64,000 nucleotides of DNA from Caballeronia choica (GCF_001544535.1 NZ_FCON02000003.1:1-64000); one strand, 5' to 3'; positions 34,922 through 45,613 are shown, counted from the first letter of the stretch. The notes: generated by a model not told the origin, from the letters alone. Translations and numbers: made by a program.

Positions 34922-36220
34922 TCAGATGAGCCCGTCGAACGGCAGGATATCGACGGAATCGCCCACATCGATGTCGCCACGTTCGTGTTCGAGCACGATG
35001 AAACAGTTCGCCTCGCTCATCGAACTCAGCACGCCGGAACCTTGCGGGCCCGTCGTCACGACGTGGAAATGTCCGTCGTCGTCGCGGCTCGCGATGCCGC
35101 GCTGGAATTCGGTGCGGCCGGCGCGCTTCCTGATCGGCTCGGTGCTCGTCGCGCGGATCGTGCAGAGCGCCTCGCGCGTCGCGCCCGACAGGGCGAGCAA
35201 GGCCTCGCGCACGATGAAATAGAACGTCGCCATCACCGCGACCGGATTGCCGGGCAAGCCGAAGAACAACGCCGATTCGCCTTCGCCCGCGCGCGGACCC
35301 GACCACAGTCGCCCGAACGCGAGCGGGCGGCCCGGACGCATCGCGATCTTCCAGAACGCGACGTCGCCGAGCGAATTCATCAGTTCGCGCGTGAAATCCG
35401 CATCGCCCACCGATACGCCGCCCGAGCTGATCACGACATCGGCGGTTTCGGTTGCGTGGCGCAGCGCCTTTTCGAGCGACGCGCGATCGTCGCGGACGAT
35501 GCCGAGATCGATCGGCTCGACGTTCAGGCGCCGCAACATCGCGAAGAGCGTGTAGCGGTTGCTGTCGTAGACGCTGCCGGCGGTCAGTTCTTCGCCGACC
35601 GAGCGCAGTTCGTCACCGGTTGAGAAAAACGCGACTCGCAGACGCCGGCGAACCGCGACTTCCGCAATCCCGAGCGACGCGAGCAAACCGAGGTCCGATG
35701 CGCGCACGATGCGTCCCGCGCGCAGTGCCGGACGGCCCCGGGCAAGATCTTCGCCAGCGAGCCGGCGGTTCTGGCCCGGCTGCAATGCGTCCGTGGCAAA
35801 GAGGATCGTGTCGCCTTCGCGCGAGACACTTTCCTGCGGCACGACGGTGTCGCAGCCCGGCGGGATCAGCGCGCCGGTCATGATGCGCACGCACTGCGTC
35901 GCGCCCGGCGTGTCGAGAAACGGTCGCCCGGCGAGTGCCGTGCCGGCGACGGTCAGGCTCAGCTCCCGCACGCCGCCCAGCGACGCGCCCGCGAACGCAT
36001 AGCCGTCCATCGCGGAGTTGTCGTGCGACGGCACGTCGATCGGCGATATCACGTCTTCGGCCAGCACGCGGTCGAGCGCATCGAACAGGCTCACGCGTTC
36101 GCTCGGCGCATGCCCGCGCGGCGCGGCCCACTGACGCACGATATCCTGCGCCGCGTTGACGGGCAGGGCGTTCGGGTCGTAGTACGCGACGCAATCGGGG
36201 AATTGCCTGGATGTGGTCAT
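34922..36220 (-). CDS. moeA: Molybdopterin molybdenumtransferase MoeA
   Basis: Inserts molybdate into adenylated molybdopterin in the last steps of Moco synthesis. The 432-residue product shows the MoeA features DVPSHDNSAMDGYAFAG, MTGALIPPGCDTVVPQE, STGDELRSVGEELTAGSVYD, SSGGVSVGDADFTRE and FGLPGNPVAVMATF in the normal order. It lies downstream of moaA and mobA on the same strand with a 111-base gap, forming a Moco gene group. Confidence 0.96.
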   Translation of the reverse strand: MTTSRQFPDCVAYYDPNALPVNAAQDIVRQWAAPRGHAPSERVSLFDALDRVLAEDVISPIDVPSHDNSAMDGYAFAGASLGGVRELSLTVAGTALAGRPFLDTPGATQCVRIMTGALIPPGCDTVVPQESVSREGDTILFATDALQPGQNRRLAGEDLARGRPALRAGRIVRASDLGLLASLGIAEVAVRRRLRVAFFSTGDELRSVGEELTAGSVYDSNRYTLFAMLRRLNVEPIDLGIVRDDRASLEKALRHATETADVVISSGGVSVGDADFTRELMNSLGDVAFWKIAMRPGRPLAFGRLWSGPRAGEGESALFFGLPGNPVAVMATFYFIVREALLALSGATREALCTIRATSTEPIRKRAGRTEFQRGIASRDDDGHFHVVTTGPQGSGVLSSMSEANCFIVLEHERGDIDVGDSVDILPFDGLI

Positions 36221-36331
36221 GAATCGGGAGAGTCGCGACTGGAGTCGGGCGATTGAATCAGGAGTCTCGCGACGCCGGGTGCGCTGAACGCGGGTGGGTC
36301 GGGAGAAGAAGGCGCTCGACCGGATTGGATG

Positions 36332-36982
36332 TCACTTGAAACCGTCGGAGACCGGCGGTTGCGGGCGCTCCAGCTCGGCCAGCTGCTGCAAATCGTTGAT
36401 ATTGTAAAACGCGTGCACATCGGCGAATGGCACTTCGACCGTCTTGTGGCGCGCGTACCACGCGCGCACCTTGCGCTCGCCCGCACGCAGACTGGCTTCC
36501 AGGTCATCGGCGAGTGACGTCCGGAGCAGCGCGAAGACGGGATGCAGGTCGCGCCGGCCATTCGCGTCGATGGCCACGGCGGTCGCGATGTCGGCGTGTT
36601 GTGCGTCGAGTGCATCGGCGAGTTTTTGGGCAAGTTGCGCGTCGACGTAGGGCGCGTCGCACGGTGCGGTCAGCACGAACGGCGTTTGCGCCGCCCGCAT
36701 CGCCGCGGCGATCCCGGCGAGCGGGCCGGGATAATCGGGAAGCGCATCGCAGACGACCTTCGCGCCGAACGCCTCGCCGATCCGCGCGTAGTCCTCGATG
36801 CTGCGATTCGCGCTGATCAGCGTCGCGCCGACCTGGGGCGCGAGACGCCGCAGAACGTGCAGTGCAAGCGGAATGCCGTCGAACGGCTGCATGCCCTTGT
36901 CGACGCCGCCCATCCGCGAACCGCGTCCGCCGGCGAGCACGACGCCGGTGATCTCGTTGCGCGCAACGTGCGGTTGCGCCAC
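36332..36982 (-). CDS. mobA: Molybdenum cofactor guanylyltransferase MobA
   Basis: Joins GMP to molybdenum cofactor to make the bis-MGD form used by DMSO reductase-type enzymes. The 216-residue product has the nucleotidyl motif LAGGRGSRMGGVDKGMQPFD near the N-terminus, CDALPDYPGPLAGIAAAM and TAPCDAPYVDAQLAQKLADA. The start is uncertain: GTG 36982 lies just after the moaA stop and is used here; another GTG at 37012 would overlap moaA and add ten residues. Both lack a clear ribosome site, so translation is probably coupled to moaA. Confidence 0.92.
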   Translation of the reverse strand: MAQPHVARNEITGVVLAGGRGSRMGGVDKGMQPFDGIPLALHVLRRLAPQVGATLISANRSIEDYARIGEAFGAKVVCDALPDYPGPLAGIAAAMRAAQTPFVLTAPCDAPYVDAQLAQKLADALDAQHADIATAVAIDANGRRDLHPVFALLRTSLADDLEASLRAGERKVRAWYARHKTVEVPFADVHAFYNINDLQQLAELERPQPPVSDGFK

Positions 36983-36983
36983 G

Positions 36984-38093
36984 TCAGCCGCCGATATACG
37001 ACATCTCGACACGCGGCGCGTCGGGGTCCGGCAACGGCAACGCGTTGCTGCCGCGCAGCAGCGAATAGCGGTCGGTGCGCTGCGCCCAGATGCGGGCGAT
37101 GGCGGTCTCGATGGTTTCGTCGCTCGCGCCGTTGCGCATCAGGCCGCGCAGGTCGTGTCCGTAGCTTGCGAAGAGGCAGAGGTACAGCTTGCCTTCGGTC
37201 GACAGCCGCGCTCTCGTGCATTCGCCGCAAAACGCGCGCGTCACGCTCGAAATCACGCCGATTTCGCCGCCGCCGTCCGCGAAAGCCCAGCGCTGGGCGG
37301 TTTCGGCAGGGGTGTGCGCTTCGAGCGGGGCGAGCGGGAAATGCTCGGCGATGCGCGAAATGACCTCGGCGGAAGGCAGCACTTCGCTCATGTTCCAGCC
37401 GTTCGACGCGCCCACGTCCATGTATTCGATGAACCGCAGCACCGTGCCGCTGCCCTTGAAGTGGCGCGCCATCGGGACGATTTCCGCGTCGTTCGTGCCG
37501 CGCTTCACCACCATGTTGACCTTGAGCGGCGCGAGCCCGGCGGCGTGCGCGGCTTCGATGCCGTCGAGAACGTCGGCGACCGCGAAATCGGCGTCGTTCA
37601 TGCGGCGAAACAGGGCGTCGTCCAGCGCATCGAGACTCACCGTCACGCGCGACAAGCCCGCGTCTTTCAGCGACTGCGCCTTGCGCGCGAGGATCGAGCC
37701 GTTGGTGGTGAGGGTGATGTCGAGCGGCCGGCCTTCGGGCGTGCGCAGGAGCGCGAGCCGCTCGATCAGGAATTCGATGTTCTTGCGCAGAAGCGGTTCG
37801 CCGCCCGTCAACCGGATTTTTTCGACGCCATGCGCGACGAAAATCCTCGCGAGCCGCTCGATTTCCTCGAACGACAGCAACGCGGCGTGCGGCAGGAACT
37901 GGTAGTCCTTGTCGAAGACTTCGCGCGGCATGCAGTAGACGCAGCGGAAGTTGCAGCGATCCGTCACCGAAATGCGCAGGTCGCGGAGCGGTCGTGCGAG
38001 TGCGTCGGTGAGGAGGCCCGACGGCGCCGTCGCGATGCCGGAGAAATCCGGGATCGTGCTGACATCGGCAACGGGAATGATGCGTCGGGACAT
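36984..38093 (-). CDS. moaA: GTP 3',8-cyclase MoaA (radical SAM)
   Basis: Catalyses the first step of molybdenum cofactor synthesis, converting GTP into a cyclic intermediate. The 369-residue product has the radical-SAM cluster CNFRCVYC (Cys47, 51 and 54), the [17 protein letters not shown]-binding region and a second cluster region ending [20 protein letters not shown]. The terminal Gly-Gly (SYIGG) needed for activity is present. First of the moaA-mobA-moeA group; the upstream neighbour rne is on the same strand but 200 bases away behind a terminator. Confidence 0.96.
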   Translation of the reverse strand: MSRRIIPVADVSTIPDFSGIATAPSGLLTDALARPLRDLRISVTDRCNFRCVYCMPREVFDKDYQFLPHAALLSFEEIERLARIFVAHGVEKIRLTGGEPLLRKNIEFLIERLALLRTPEGRPLDITLTTNGSILARKAQSLKDAGLSRVTVSLDALDDALFRRMNDADFAVADVLDGIEAAHAAGLAPLKVNMVVKRGTNDAEIVPMARHFKGSGTVLRFIEYMDVGASNGWNMSEVLPSAEVISRIAEHFPLAPLEAHTPAETAQRWAFADGGGEIGVISSVTRAFCGECTRARLSTEGKLYLCLFASYGHDLRGLMRNGASDETIETAIARIWAQRTDRYSLLRGSNALPLPDPDAPRVEMSYIGG

Positions 38094-38205
38094 GGCGGCT
38101 CGGGTGGCGACGGTACTTTGTATTTACAAGGCTGTATCCACCATTTTAGCGGATGCGAGGGTGCGCGACGCTCAGACCTTTTACGATGCAGCGTTTCGCC
38201 GGACG

Positions 38206-38244
38206 CAAAGAAAAAGCGCCACGCGGCATTTGCCGGTGGCGCTT
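38206..38244 (-). terminator. Hairpin terminator after rne
   Basis: On the minus strand AAGCGCCAC and GTGGCGCTT pair around a 13-base loop that can extend the stem, followed by TTTTTCTTT. It lies about 50 bases beyond the rne stop codon. Confidence 0.78.
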
Positions 38245-38293
38245 GCTTGTCGTTGCGGGCACCTTCTACGACGGTGCCCGCAGGTCATGCTGC

Positions 38294-41200
38294 TCAGTGA
38301 GCGTCCTTGCCCGTTTCGACTTGCTGCATCGGAGCCGTGTCGAGCGCCGGCAGCGGCTTGCGCTCGCGCGGCACGCGCTTCGGCGCTTCCGCTTCTGCCG
38401 CGGCGGCGCTGGCCGCGCGCAGCTTGTCGGCATCGGTGTTCACCCATACGAGGCCGGCTGTTTCCAGCATCGGCTTCAGGGCGTCTTCCTTCAGCGCGGT
38501 CACCTGAATCGGCGCCGGAGCGGGCGCGGCAACCGCTACGGGTTGCTCGACCGCAACCGGTTCGAATGCCTTGACCGGCTCCGATTCGACAGGGGCGGGC
38601 GTTTGAACCGCGACCGGTTCCGGAGCGGCTACCGGTTCGATGACTTCCGACTCGGGCGTCGCGGCGACAGGGGCGGTCTTCACCGGCTCGGCCTCGACGG
38701 CCTGCGGTGCTTCCACCGGTTTCTGCGTTTCAACCGTTTCAACCGCTTCAACCGCTTCAACCGCAGAGGCTGCCGGCTCGGTTTCCACAGCCGGCGTTTC
38801 GACGGCTTCCACCGATTCCGGAGCCTTCGGCGCTTCCGCGACGTGCACGAACGGGTCGACTGGCTTCGTTTCCGCAAGCTTCGGTTCCGGGCCGAACGGA
38901 TTCTCGACCGGTTGTGCCGGAGCAGGCTTCGCGAACAAGTCTGGCGTCGGCGCGGCGGTTTCCGGCTTCGACTCGACCGGTGCTTCGGCATGGGCGGCCG
39001 CGACGGGCTGTGCCGCTTCAGCACGCACTTCCTCGCGCAACTCCGTCACGGACACAGCGGCCGCCACGACCGGCACGGCAACAGCAGCGGCTTCCACCGG
39101 CGCGACCGGACGCGTTTCGCGCCGCTCGCCCGCTTCCTGCGACGATCCCGTATCGAACACGCCTGCCTGCGCCGACATGCTTTCCGAGGCACCTTCGCTC
39201 TCCGCGACATCGGCCGCATGGTTCACGCCGACGCCTTCATCTTCGCGCTCGCGACGTCCGCCACGACGGCCCCGGCGACGGCGACGGCGTTCTTCACCGT
39301 CACGCGCCGCGGCTGCCTGATCGGCTTGTGTCGAATCGATGCCCGCCAGTTGCGTTTCCGCTTGCGCGTTTTCGTTCACATCGGTTTCAACGGTTTCGCC
39401 CTGGTTCAACGCCTCGACAGCGGATTCCTGCTGCGGCTTCTTGCGCTCGCCGCGCTCGGGCCGTTCGCGACGCTCCTGGCGTTCCGCGGTTTCCGGACGC
39501 TCCGCGCGCTCGACGCCACGTTCCTGACTCCGCTCGACGCGTTCGCCACGTTCGCGGCTCTCGCGCGGTTCACGGGCTTCGCGCGGCTCACGGGCCTCAC
39601 GCGGTTCGCGGAGTTCACGCGGTTCCCGAGCCTCGCGCGGTTCGCGGCCTTCACGCGGTTCGCGTCCTTCGCGTCCCGCGCGTGCGTCACGCGGCTCGCG
39701 TTCCTCGCGACGGCCGCCCTGACGGCCACCCGCGCCGCCGGCTGCACCGTTCGCGGCCGCAGGCGCGCCATCGCGCGCCGTAGCACCGCCACGGCGATTG
39801 CGATTGCGATCGCCGCCCGGACGCTCGCCGCGCTCCGTGCGTTCTCCGCGATCGCGCGTGGGCCGAGCAGGCGGCGTCGCTTCGACGGGCGCGGGCGCCG
39901 GCTTCACTTCCGGCTTCATGCCGAACAGGTTTTTCAGCCAGCCGATGAATCCGCCCGCGGCCGGTGCCACGGCAACAGGCGCCGGCGCAACTTCGACCGG
40001 CGCCGGCTTGACAGGCGCGCTCGGCGCCGGCGATGCCGGCGTGATGCCCTTCACCGCCGCTTCCTGCTTCGGCTTCACTTCTTCGACTCGCTTGCTGTAG
40101 CCGGTCTCCGATTCCATCTCGGTCGCGGCTTCCACGGCCATCTTCCACGAGGCGCGCGGCTCGTCGAGGCGGGCGTCGTCGTGACGCAGGCGCTCCAGCT
40201 TGTAATGCGGCGTCTCCAGATGCTTGTTCGGGATCAGCACGACGTTGACCTTGAAGCGCGACTCGATCTTGTTGATCTCCGAGCGCTTCTCGTTCAGCAG
40301 GAAGGCGGTCACCTCGACCGGCACCTGGCAATGGATCGCCGCGGTGTTTTCCTTCATCGCTTCTTCCTGAATGATCCGCAGCACTTGCAGCGCGGACGAT
40401 TCGGTATCGCGGATGTGGCCCGTGCCGTTGCAGCGCGGGCAGGTCACGTGGCTGCCTTCGGAAAGCGCCGGACGCAGCCGCTGACGCGACAGTTCCATCA
40501 GCCCGAAGCGCGAGATCTTGCCCATCTGCACGCGCGCACGGTCGTGCTTGAGTGCATCCTTCAGGCGCTGCTCGACTTCGCGCTGGCTCTTCGCCGACTC
40601 CATGTCGATGAAGTCGATCACGATCAAACCGCCCAGGTCGCGCAGACGCAACTGGCGCGCGACTTCGTCGGCGGCTTCGAGGTTCGTGCGCGTGGCCGTT
40701 TCCTCGATGTCCGCGCCCTTGGTCGAGCGCGCCGAGTTCACGTCGATCGCGACCAGCGCTTCCGTGTGGTCGATCACGATCGCGCCGCCCGACGGCAGCG
40801 GAACCGTGCGCGAGTACGCGGTTTCGATCTGGTGCTCGATCTGGAAGCGCGAGAAAAGCGGCACGTCGTCGTGATAGCGCTTCACCTTCGAGAGGTTGTC
40901 GGGCATCACGATGTCCATGAAGGCGCGCGCCTGGTCATGGATTTCGGTCGTGTCGATGAGGATTTCGCCGATGTCCGGCTGGAAGTAGTCGCGAATCGCG
41001 CGGATGACGAGGCTCGATTCGAGATAGATCAGCATCGGCGTGCCGGCGACGCCGCTCTGCGACGCCGCTTCGATCGCGCGCCACAGTTGCATCAGGTAGT
41101 TCAGGTCCCACTGCAGTTCTTCGGCCGAGCGGCCGATGCCTGCCGTGCGCGCGATGATGCTCATGCCGTCGGGCAGTTCGAGCTGCGCCATCGTTTCGCG

Positions 41201-41650
41201 CAGTTCCTGCCGCTCGTCGCCTTCGATCCGGCGCGAGACGCCGCCGCCGCGCGGGTTGTTCGGCATCAGGACGAGATAGCGTCCGGCGAGCGAGATGAAG
41301 GTGGTGAGCGCCGCGCCCTTGTTGCCGCGCTCTTCCTTTTCGACCTGGACGATGAGTTCCTGGCCTTCGCGCAGCGCGTCCTGGATGCGGGCGGAGCGCA
41401 TGTCGACGCCGTCACGGAAATACTGGCGGGCGACTTCCTTGAATGGCAGAAAACCGTGGCGGTCTTCTCCGTAGTTGACGAAGCAGGCTTCGAGCGAGGG
41501 CTCGATGCGGGTGACGACTCCCTTGTAGATATTGCCTTTGCGCTGTTCGCGCCCGGCGGTTTCGATGTCGATGTCGATGAGTTTTTGCCCATCGACGATG
41601 GCGACGCGCAATTCTTCTTGCTGCGTCGCGTTAAACAGCATGCGTTTCAT
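38294..41650 (-). CDS. rne: Ribonuclease E
   Basis: The major endoribonuclease for mRNA decay and rRNA/tRNA processing, and scaffold of the degradosome. The 1118-residue protein starts [20 protein letters not shown]; it has the S1 domain (residues about 35-120), the catalytic aspartate region [10 protein letters not shown] (near 303), and the zinc-link CPRCNGTGH at Cys404 and Cys407, the same numbers as in E. coli. After about residue 530 the protein becomes disordered: an Arg/Glu repeat block ([11 protein letters not shown]) and a Pro/Val/Glu/Ala-rich block, then a conserved tail [14 protein letters not shown]. RNase G is excluded by length. An unusually long leader lies upstream. Confidence 0.95.
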   Translation of the reverse strand: MKRMLFNATQQEELRVAIVDGQKLIDIDIETAGREQRKGNIYKGVVTRIEPSLEACFVNYGEDRHGFLPFKEVARQYFRDGVDMRSARIQDALREGQELIVQVEKEERGNKGAALTTFISLAGRYLVLMPNNPRGGGVSRRIEGDERQELRETMAQLELPDGMSIIARTAGIGRSAEELQWDLNYLMQLWRAIEAASQSGVAGTPMLIYLESSLVIRAIRDYFQPDIGEILIDTTEIHDQARAFMDIVMPDNLSKVKRYHDDVPLFSRFQIEHQIETAYSRTVPLPSGGAIVIDHTEALVAIDVNSARSTKGADIEETATRTNLEAADEVARQLRLRDLGGLIVIDFIDMESAKSQREVEQRLKDALKHDRARVQMGKISRFGLMELSRQRLRPALSEGSHVTCPRCNGTGHIRDTESSALQVLRIIQEEAMKENTAAIHCQVPVEVTAFLLNEKRSEINKIESRFKVNVVLIPNKHLETPHYKLERLRHDDARLDEPRASWKMAVEAATEMESETGYSKRVEEVKPKQEAAVKGITPASPAPSAPVKPAPVEVAPAPVAVAPAAGGFIGWLKNLFGMKPEVKPAPAPVEATPPARPTRDRGERTERGERPGGDRNRNRRGGATARDGAPAAANGAAGGAGGRQGGRREEREPRDARAGREGREPREGREPREAREPRELREPREAREPREAREPRESRERGERVERSQERGVERAERPETAERQERRERPERGERKKPQQESAVEALNQGETVETDVNENAQAETQLAGIDSTQADQAAAARDGEERRRRRRGRRGGRREREDEGVGVNHAADVAESEGASESMSAQAGVFDTGSSQEAGERRETRPVAPVEAAAVAVPVVAAAVSVTELREEVRAEAAQPVAAAHAEAPVESKPETAAPTPDLFAKPAPAQPVENPFGPEPKLAETKPVDPFVHVAEAPKAPESVEAVETPAVETEPAASAVEAVEAVETVETQKPVEAPQAVEAEPVKTAPVAATPESEVIEPVAAPEPVAVQTPAPVESEPVKAFEPVAVEQPVAVAAPAPAPIQVTALKEDALKPMLETAGLVWVNTDADKLRAASAAAAEAEAPKRVPRERKPLPALDTAPMQQVETGKDAH

Positions 41651-42526
41651 TGAACGGCTCCAGAGCGGCTATGCCGTCCCTCGTCTGGCGAATTCGCGCG
41701 CTTGTCAGGCGCGCGAAGCGGGAGGGCGGGCATGCCGCGCTTTATTGTGTGTTGTCACAAAGCACGCGGGAGCAGGAGTTCTGGCGGGGAGAATTGCCTG
41801 AAGAGGGACTTCGGCCGCCTCTCGCGACGAAACGCGCCGCGGCGGCCCAGCCCTGGGGGCACATGCGAAAACGGCCTAGACACGCCGTGAATCAGACGCG
41901 GCGCGCGGCCCGGACGGCACGGGAAACCCCCGGCATGCGTCCAATGACGATCAGACGCGCCGGGCAGCCGTGCGCGAAAAGAGCCGCGTTCCTCCTGATG
42001 CTGCTTAGCCGTTGGCGGTCCGCGCGAAATCCGCGCGAATCATCGGTGACCGACGACGTCGAAGCTGCGGCCAGGCCGCGGTGGCAGATCGTGGGCGTCG
42101 AATGCTCCCGGCGACCTGCCTTGGGTGTCTCGCCTCATTTGCGACGTTCCTCGCGCTTCGCACATTCCAGCGCAGCAGCGTTTCCCGTCGACGTTTGTTC
42201 GCAATCGGCGAGCTTCGATATCCGGTCCCGCTCGATACCTCTTGATACCCGAGCCGGGCGCGGATGACATCCGGGTTTGAACCGGACATCCTCGCATCTC
42301 GCCGTTTAAATTCTTGTCTACCAAAAATCCGTTACCGATCAGCGATCGACCCGACCGAACGCGCCTGTGGGCGTCGTCCCTGCCGCGCGATATCGCCGTG
42401 CGTGCAACTCGTTACTCGGTTTTCCGGGTGAGCAACGGACCCTGGGCGCAAGTAAAATGATGGTTTATCGCTTGCACCTGTACAGTCTGATAAATCCCGG
42501 CGAGATTTTTCGCCTTTTCAGATTGC
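41651..42526 (-). promoter_or_regulatory. Long 5' leader of rne (about 875 bases), no gene seen
   Basis: Between rne and rluC I see no credible coding sequence; the open frames here lack ribosome sites and family features. If transcription starts at the minus-strand promoter at 42533-42561, the rne mRNA has a leader of roughly 875 bases. In E. coli the rne leader mediates autoregulation by RNase E cleavage, which makes the same role likely here. Extent of the transcript is inferred. Confidence 0.5.
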
Positions 42527-42532
42527 TCGCAA

Positions 42533-42561
42533 ATTATATTCATAATGAATGAGTTAGGCAA
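42533..42561 (-). promoter_or_regulatory. Probable rne promoter overlapping the rluC start
   Basis: On the minus strand TTGCCT, exactly 17 bases, TATAAT. The -35 lies inside the first codons of rluC, and the -10 immediately upstream of its ATG. Confidence 0.55.
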
Positions 42562-43549
42562 AACATCCCATAAAAAGGTCGCAAGCGAGCAGGTCTCGAT
42601 GATCGAGATCGACGAAAACGCAGTCGGGCAGCGCATCGACAATTTCCTCTTGCGCGTCTGCAAAGGCGTGCCGAAGAGCCATATCTATCGCATCCTGCGC
42701 AGCGGCGAAGTGCGCGTGAACAAGGGCCGGATCGACGCCGCGTACCGGCTCGAACTGGGTGATCTCGTGCGCGTGCCGCCGATCCGCACCGCGCAACCCG
42801 ATGAAACGCCGGTTTCGTCGAACGCGCCCGCCGCCGAATTCCCGATCATTTTCGAAGACGACCACCTGATCGTCATAGACAAACCGTCCGGCGTCGCCGT
42901 GCACGGCGGCAGCGGCGTGGCGTTCGGCGTGATCGAGCAGTTGCGCAACGCGCGGCCGCACGCGAAATTCCTGGAACTGGTGCATCGGCTGGACCGCGAG
43001 ACGTCCGGCGTGCTGATGCTCGCCAAGAAGCGCTCCGCGCTCATCGACCTGCACGAGCAGATTCGCGAGAATCGCGTCGACAAGCGTTACTACGCGGTCG
43101 GGCACGGCGATTGGGCGAGTGACTGGGGCCGCCGGCGCATCGTGAAGGCGCCGCTGCACAAATACGTGGCCGGCGACGGCGAGCGGCGCGTGCGCATCCA
43201 GGAAGACGGCCTGCCGTCGCATACCGTGTTCAACCTGATCGAACGCTGGACGGATTACGCGTGGGTCGAGGCGGAACTGAAGACCGGGCGCACGCATCAG
43301 ATTCGCGTGCATATGGCGAGCATCGGCCTGCCGATCGCCGGCGACGCCAAGTACGGCGACTTCGCGCTGAACAAGGATTTGGCGCGGCCCAACGCGAAAC
43401 CGTCGCTCAAACGCATGTTTTTGCACGCATATCGGCTCAAGCTCACGCATCCGGCAACCGGCGACGTCCTCCAGTTGGAGGCGCCGCTGCCCGCCGAGTG
43501 CAGGCGCTTCATCGAACAACTCAAGCAGCTTTCCAGCGAGACTCAATAA
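42545..43549 (+). CDS. rluC: 23S rRNA pseudouridine synthase RluC
   Basis: Modifies U955, U2504 and U2580 of 23S rRNA (E. coli numbering). The 334-residue protein has an N-terminal S4 domain (GQRIDNFLLRVCKGVPKSHI, YRILRSGEVRVNKGRI) and the RluA-type catalytic motif HRLDRETSGVLML with Asp150, followed by LKTGRTHQIRVHMASIGLPI. ATG 42545 has no clear Shine-Dalgarno sequence. It begins a rightward group with the HAD, Rieske and S49 genes. RluD is the main alternative, but the S4 segment favours RluC. Confidence 0.93.
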   Translation: MNELGKTSHKKVASEQVSMIEIDENAVGQRIDNFLLRVCKGVPKSHIYRILRSGEVRVNKGRIDAAYRLELGDLVRVPPIRTAQPDETPVSSNAPAAEFPIIFEDDHLIVIDKPSGVAVHGGSGVAFGVIEQLRNARPHAKFLELVHRLDRETSGVLMLAKKRSALIDLHEQIRENRVDKRYYAVGHGDWASDWGRRRIVKAPLHKYVAGDGERRVRIQEDGLPSHTVFNLIERWTDYAWVEAELKTGRTHQIRVHMASIGLPIAGDAKYGDFALNKDLARPNAKPSLKRMFLHAYRLKLTHPATGDVLQLEAPLPAECRRFIEQLKQLSSETQ

Positions 43550-44209
43550 ATGGCGCGGCAGCAATTCGATCTGATCGTCTTCGACTGGGACGGTACCCTG
43601 ATGGATTCCACGGCGCACATCACGCGCAGCATCCAGGCGGCGTGCCGCGACCTGGCGTTGCCCGTGCCCGCCGACGAAGCGGCGAGCTACGTGATCGGCC
43701 TCGGTCTGCGCGACGCGCTGCAGATCGCGGCGCCCACGCTCGACCCATCCGACTATCCGCGACTCGTCGAGCGCTACCGCTTCCATTATCTGGTGAAGGA
43801 TCAGGAGACCGAGCTTTTCGACGGCGTGCGCGATCTGCTTCAGGATTTGCGCAACGAGGGCTACCTGCTCGGCGTGGCGACGGGCAAAAGCCGCGTCGGC
43901 CTGAATCGTGCGCTCGACCAGTCGCGGCTGACGAGCCTTTTCGACGGCACCCGCTGCGCCGACGAAACCTTCTCGAAGCCGCATCCCGCGATGCTGCACG
44001 AACTCACGCGCGAACTCGGCCAGGACCTCGCGCGCACGGTGATGGTTGGCGACACGACCCACGATTTGCAGATGGCGATCAATGCCGGCGCGGCGGGCAT
44101 CGGCGTGGGTTACGGCGCGCATCCGGCGAATTCGCTCGTGGCGCTAAAGCCGAAATTCTGCGCCGACAGTGTCGAGTCGCTGGGCCGTTGGCTGCGGGAG
44201 AATGCATGA
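43550..44209 (+). CDS. HAD-family phosphatase (phosphoglycolate phosphatase-like)
   Basis: A 219-residue HAD hydrolase with nucleophile motif FDWDGTLMDST (Asp12 and Asp14), GVATGKSRVGLNRAL (motif II/III region) and MVGDTTHDLQMAINAGA (motif IV). It should dephosphorylate a small phosphorylated metabolite in the cytoplasm; phosphoglycolate is the usual guess for this subgroup but is not proved. Its ATG directly follows the rluC stop with no gap, and its own stop overlaps the Rieske start by four bases, so all three are coupled. Confidence 0.87.
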   Translation: MARQQFDLIVFDWDGTLMDSTAHITRSIQAACRDLALPVPADEAASYVIGLGLRDALQIAAPTLDPSDYPRLVERYRFHYLVKDQETELFDGVRDLLQDLRNEGYLLGVATGKSRVGLNRALDQSRLTSLFDGTRCADETFSKPHPAMLHELTRELGQDLARTVMVGDTTHDLQMAINAGAAGIGVGYGAHPANSLVALKPKFCADSVESLGRWLRENA

Positions 44210-44583
44210 GCGAGGCGGTCAGAGTCTGCGCGGCCGAGGATCTCGTCGACGGCGGCATGGGCGTCCGTCGCGATGCCGTCGAGAAGTCCGGCGGTGAATC
44301 GGTCGTATTTTTCGTGCGCTACGACGGCAAGCCGTACGGTTACCTCAACCGCTGCGCCCACGTGGCGATGGAGCTCGACTGGTCCGAGGGCCAGTTCTTC
44401 GAAAGCTCGGGCCTATACTTGATGTGCGCGACGCACGGCGCGATCTACGAACCGGATACGGGCAAATGCGTGGGCGGTCCGTGCCGCGGCGCGCGTCTGC
44501 GGGCCTTGCAGGTCGAAGAGCGTGACACGCCGGAGGGCCGCGCCGTCTTCTGGATCCCGGACGACGCGCTCCGTCCCGCCTGA
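44206..44583 (+). CDS. Rieske 2Fe-2S domain protein
   Basis: A 125-residue protein that is a single Rieske domain: Cys50-x-His52 in NRCAHVAMELDW and Cys74-x2-His77 in MCATHGAIYEPDTG bind a 2Fe-2S cluster. It probably passes electrons to an unknown partner; it is not part of a bc1 complex, which would carry a membrane anchor. It overlaps the HAD gene by four bases and is followed by the S49 peptidase gene 37 bases later. Confidence 0.88.
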   Translation: MSEAVRVCAAEDLVDGGMGVRRDAVEKSGGESVVFFVRYDGKPYGYLNRCAHVAMELDWSEGQFFESSGLYLMCATHGAIYEPDTGKCVGGPCRGARLRALQVEERDTPEGRAVFWIPDDALRPA

Positions 44584-44620
44584 TTCATCCCCTCTTACTT
44601 AAAGACCAACCAGACGCCGC

Positions 44621-45613
44621 ATGTCCGATCAATTCCCGACCGATCCCGCCGCTTCGAACCGCGTGCCGCCGCCAGCCGGCGAAAACTGGGAGCGCGCTGC
44701 GCTTGAGCGCATCGCGCTCGCGGCGATCAACGAACAGCGCGCCGCGCGCCGCTGGAAAATCTTCTTCCGTTTCGTGTTGCTGGGCGTTGCCGCGCTGATT
44801 GCCTGGGGCGTGTTCGACTTCACCGGCGACAAGGTCTCGAAGACGGCGCGCCATACCGCGCTCGTCGACATGGAAGGCGAAATCGCCGCGAACAGCAACG
44901 CCAGCGCCGACAACATCGATTCCGCGCTGCAGAGTGCGTTCGAGGATGACGGCACGGCCGGCGTGATCCTGCGCATCAACAGCCCGGGCGGTTCGCCGGT
45001 GCAGGCGGGCATCATGTATCGCGAAATCCGGCGCCTGCGCGCGAAATATCCGTCGAAGCCGCTGTATGTGGTCGTCGACGACATGTGCGCGTCGGGTGGC
45101 TATTACGTCGCGGCGGCGGCGGACAAGATCTACGTCGACAAGGCGAGCATCGTCGGCTCGATCGGCGTGCTGATGGATGGTTTCGGCTTCACCGGCCTGA
45201 TGGACAAGCTGGGCATCCAGCGCCGGATTCATACGTCGGGCGAAAACAAGGGCGCTTTCGACCCGTTTTCGCCGGAAACGCCCGAAATGACGGCGCACGC
45301 GCAGGAAATGCTCGATCAGATCCACACGCAGTTCATCGATGCCGTCAAAGAGGGGCGCGGCAAGCGTCTCAAGGACGATCCGCAACTTTTCTCCGGCATG
45401 TTCTGGACGGGCGAAAAGAGCGTCGCGCTGGGCCTCGCCGACGGTTTCGGCGACGCCGATTACGTCGCGCGCGAGGTGATCAAGCAGCCGGATATCGTCG
45501 ATTACACGCAGAAGGAGAGCATCAGCGAGCGGGTCGTGCGCAAGTTCGGCGCGGCGGTGGGCAGTGCCGCCGTGCACACGCTGATGGTCGGCGGAAAGAT
45601 GCAGTTGCGGTGA
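44621..45613 (+). CDS. sppA: S49-family signal peptide peptidase
   Basis: A 330-residue membrane-anchored serine peptidase that degrades cleaved signal peptides. One transmembrane helix lies near residues 45-65 (IFFRFVLLGVAALIAWGVF). The active site is a Ser-Lys pair: Ser158 in MCASGGYYVAAAADKIY and Lys210 in SGENKGAFDPFSPETPEM. Length fits the short SppA36K form. Last gene of the rluC group and followed by a terminator. Confidence 0.9.
   Translation: MSDQFPTDPAASNRVPPPAGENWERAALERIALAAINEQRAARRWKIFFRFVLLGVAALIAWGVFDFTGDKVSKTARHTALVDMEGEIAANSNASADNIDSALQSAFEDDGTAGVILRINSPGGSPVQAGIMYREIRRLRAKYPSKPLYVVVDDMCASGGYYVAAAADKIYVDKASIVGSIGVLMDGFGFTGLMDKLGIQRRIHTSGENKGAFDPFSPETPEMTAHAQEMLDQIHTQFIDAVKEGRGKRLKDDPQLFSGMFWTGEKSVALGLADGFGDADYVAREVIKQPDIVDYTQKESISERVVRKFGAAVGSAAVHTLMVGGKMQLR

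Noticed and set aside
38153-41653. An 1166-codon + strand frame
   Set aside because: Exact antisense of rne; the composition is a mirror of the rne codon pattern.
41651-42544. Small open frames in the rne-rluC gap
   Set aside because: They lack ribosome sites, domains and the codon bias of real genes; the region is better explained as an RNA leader.
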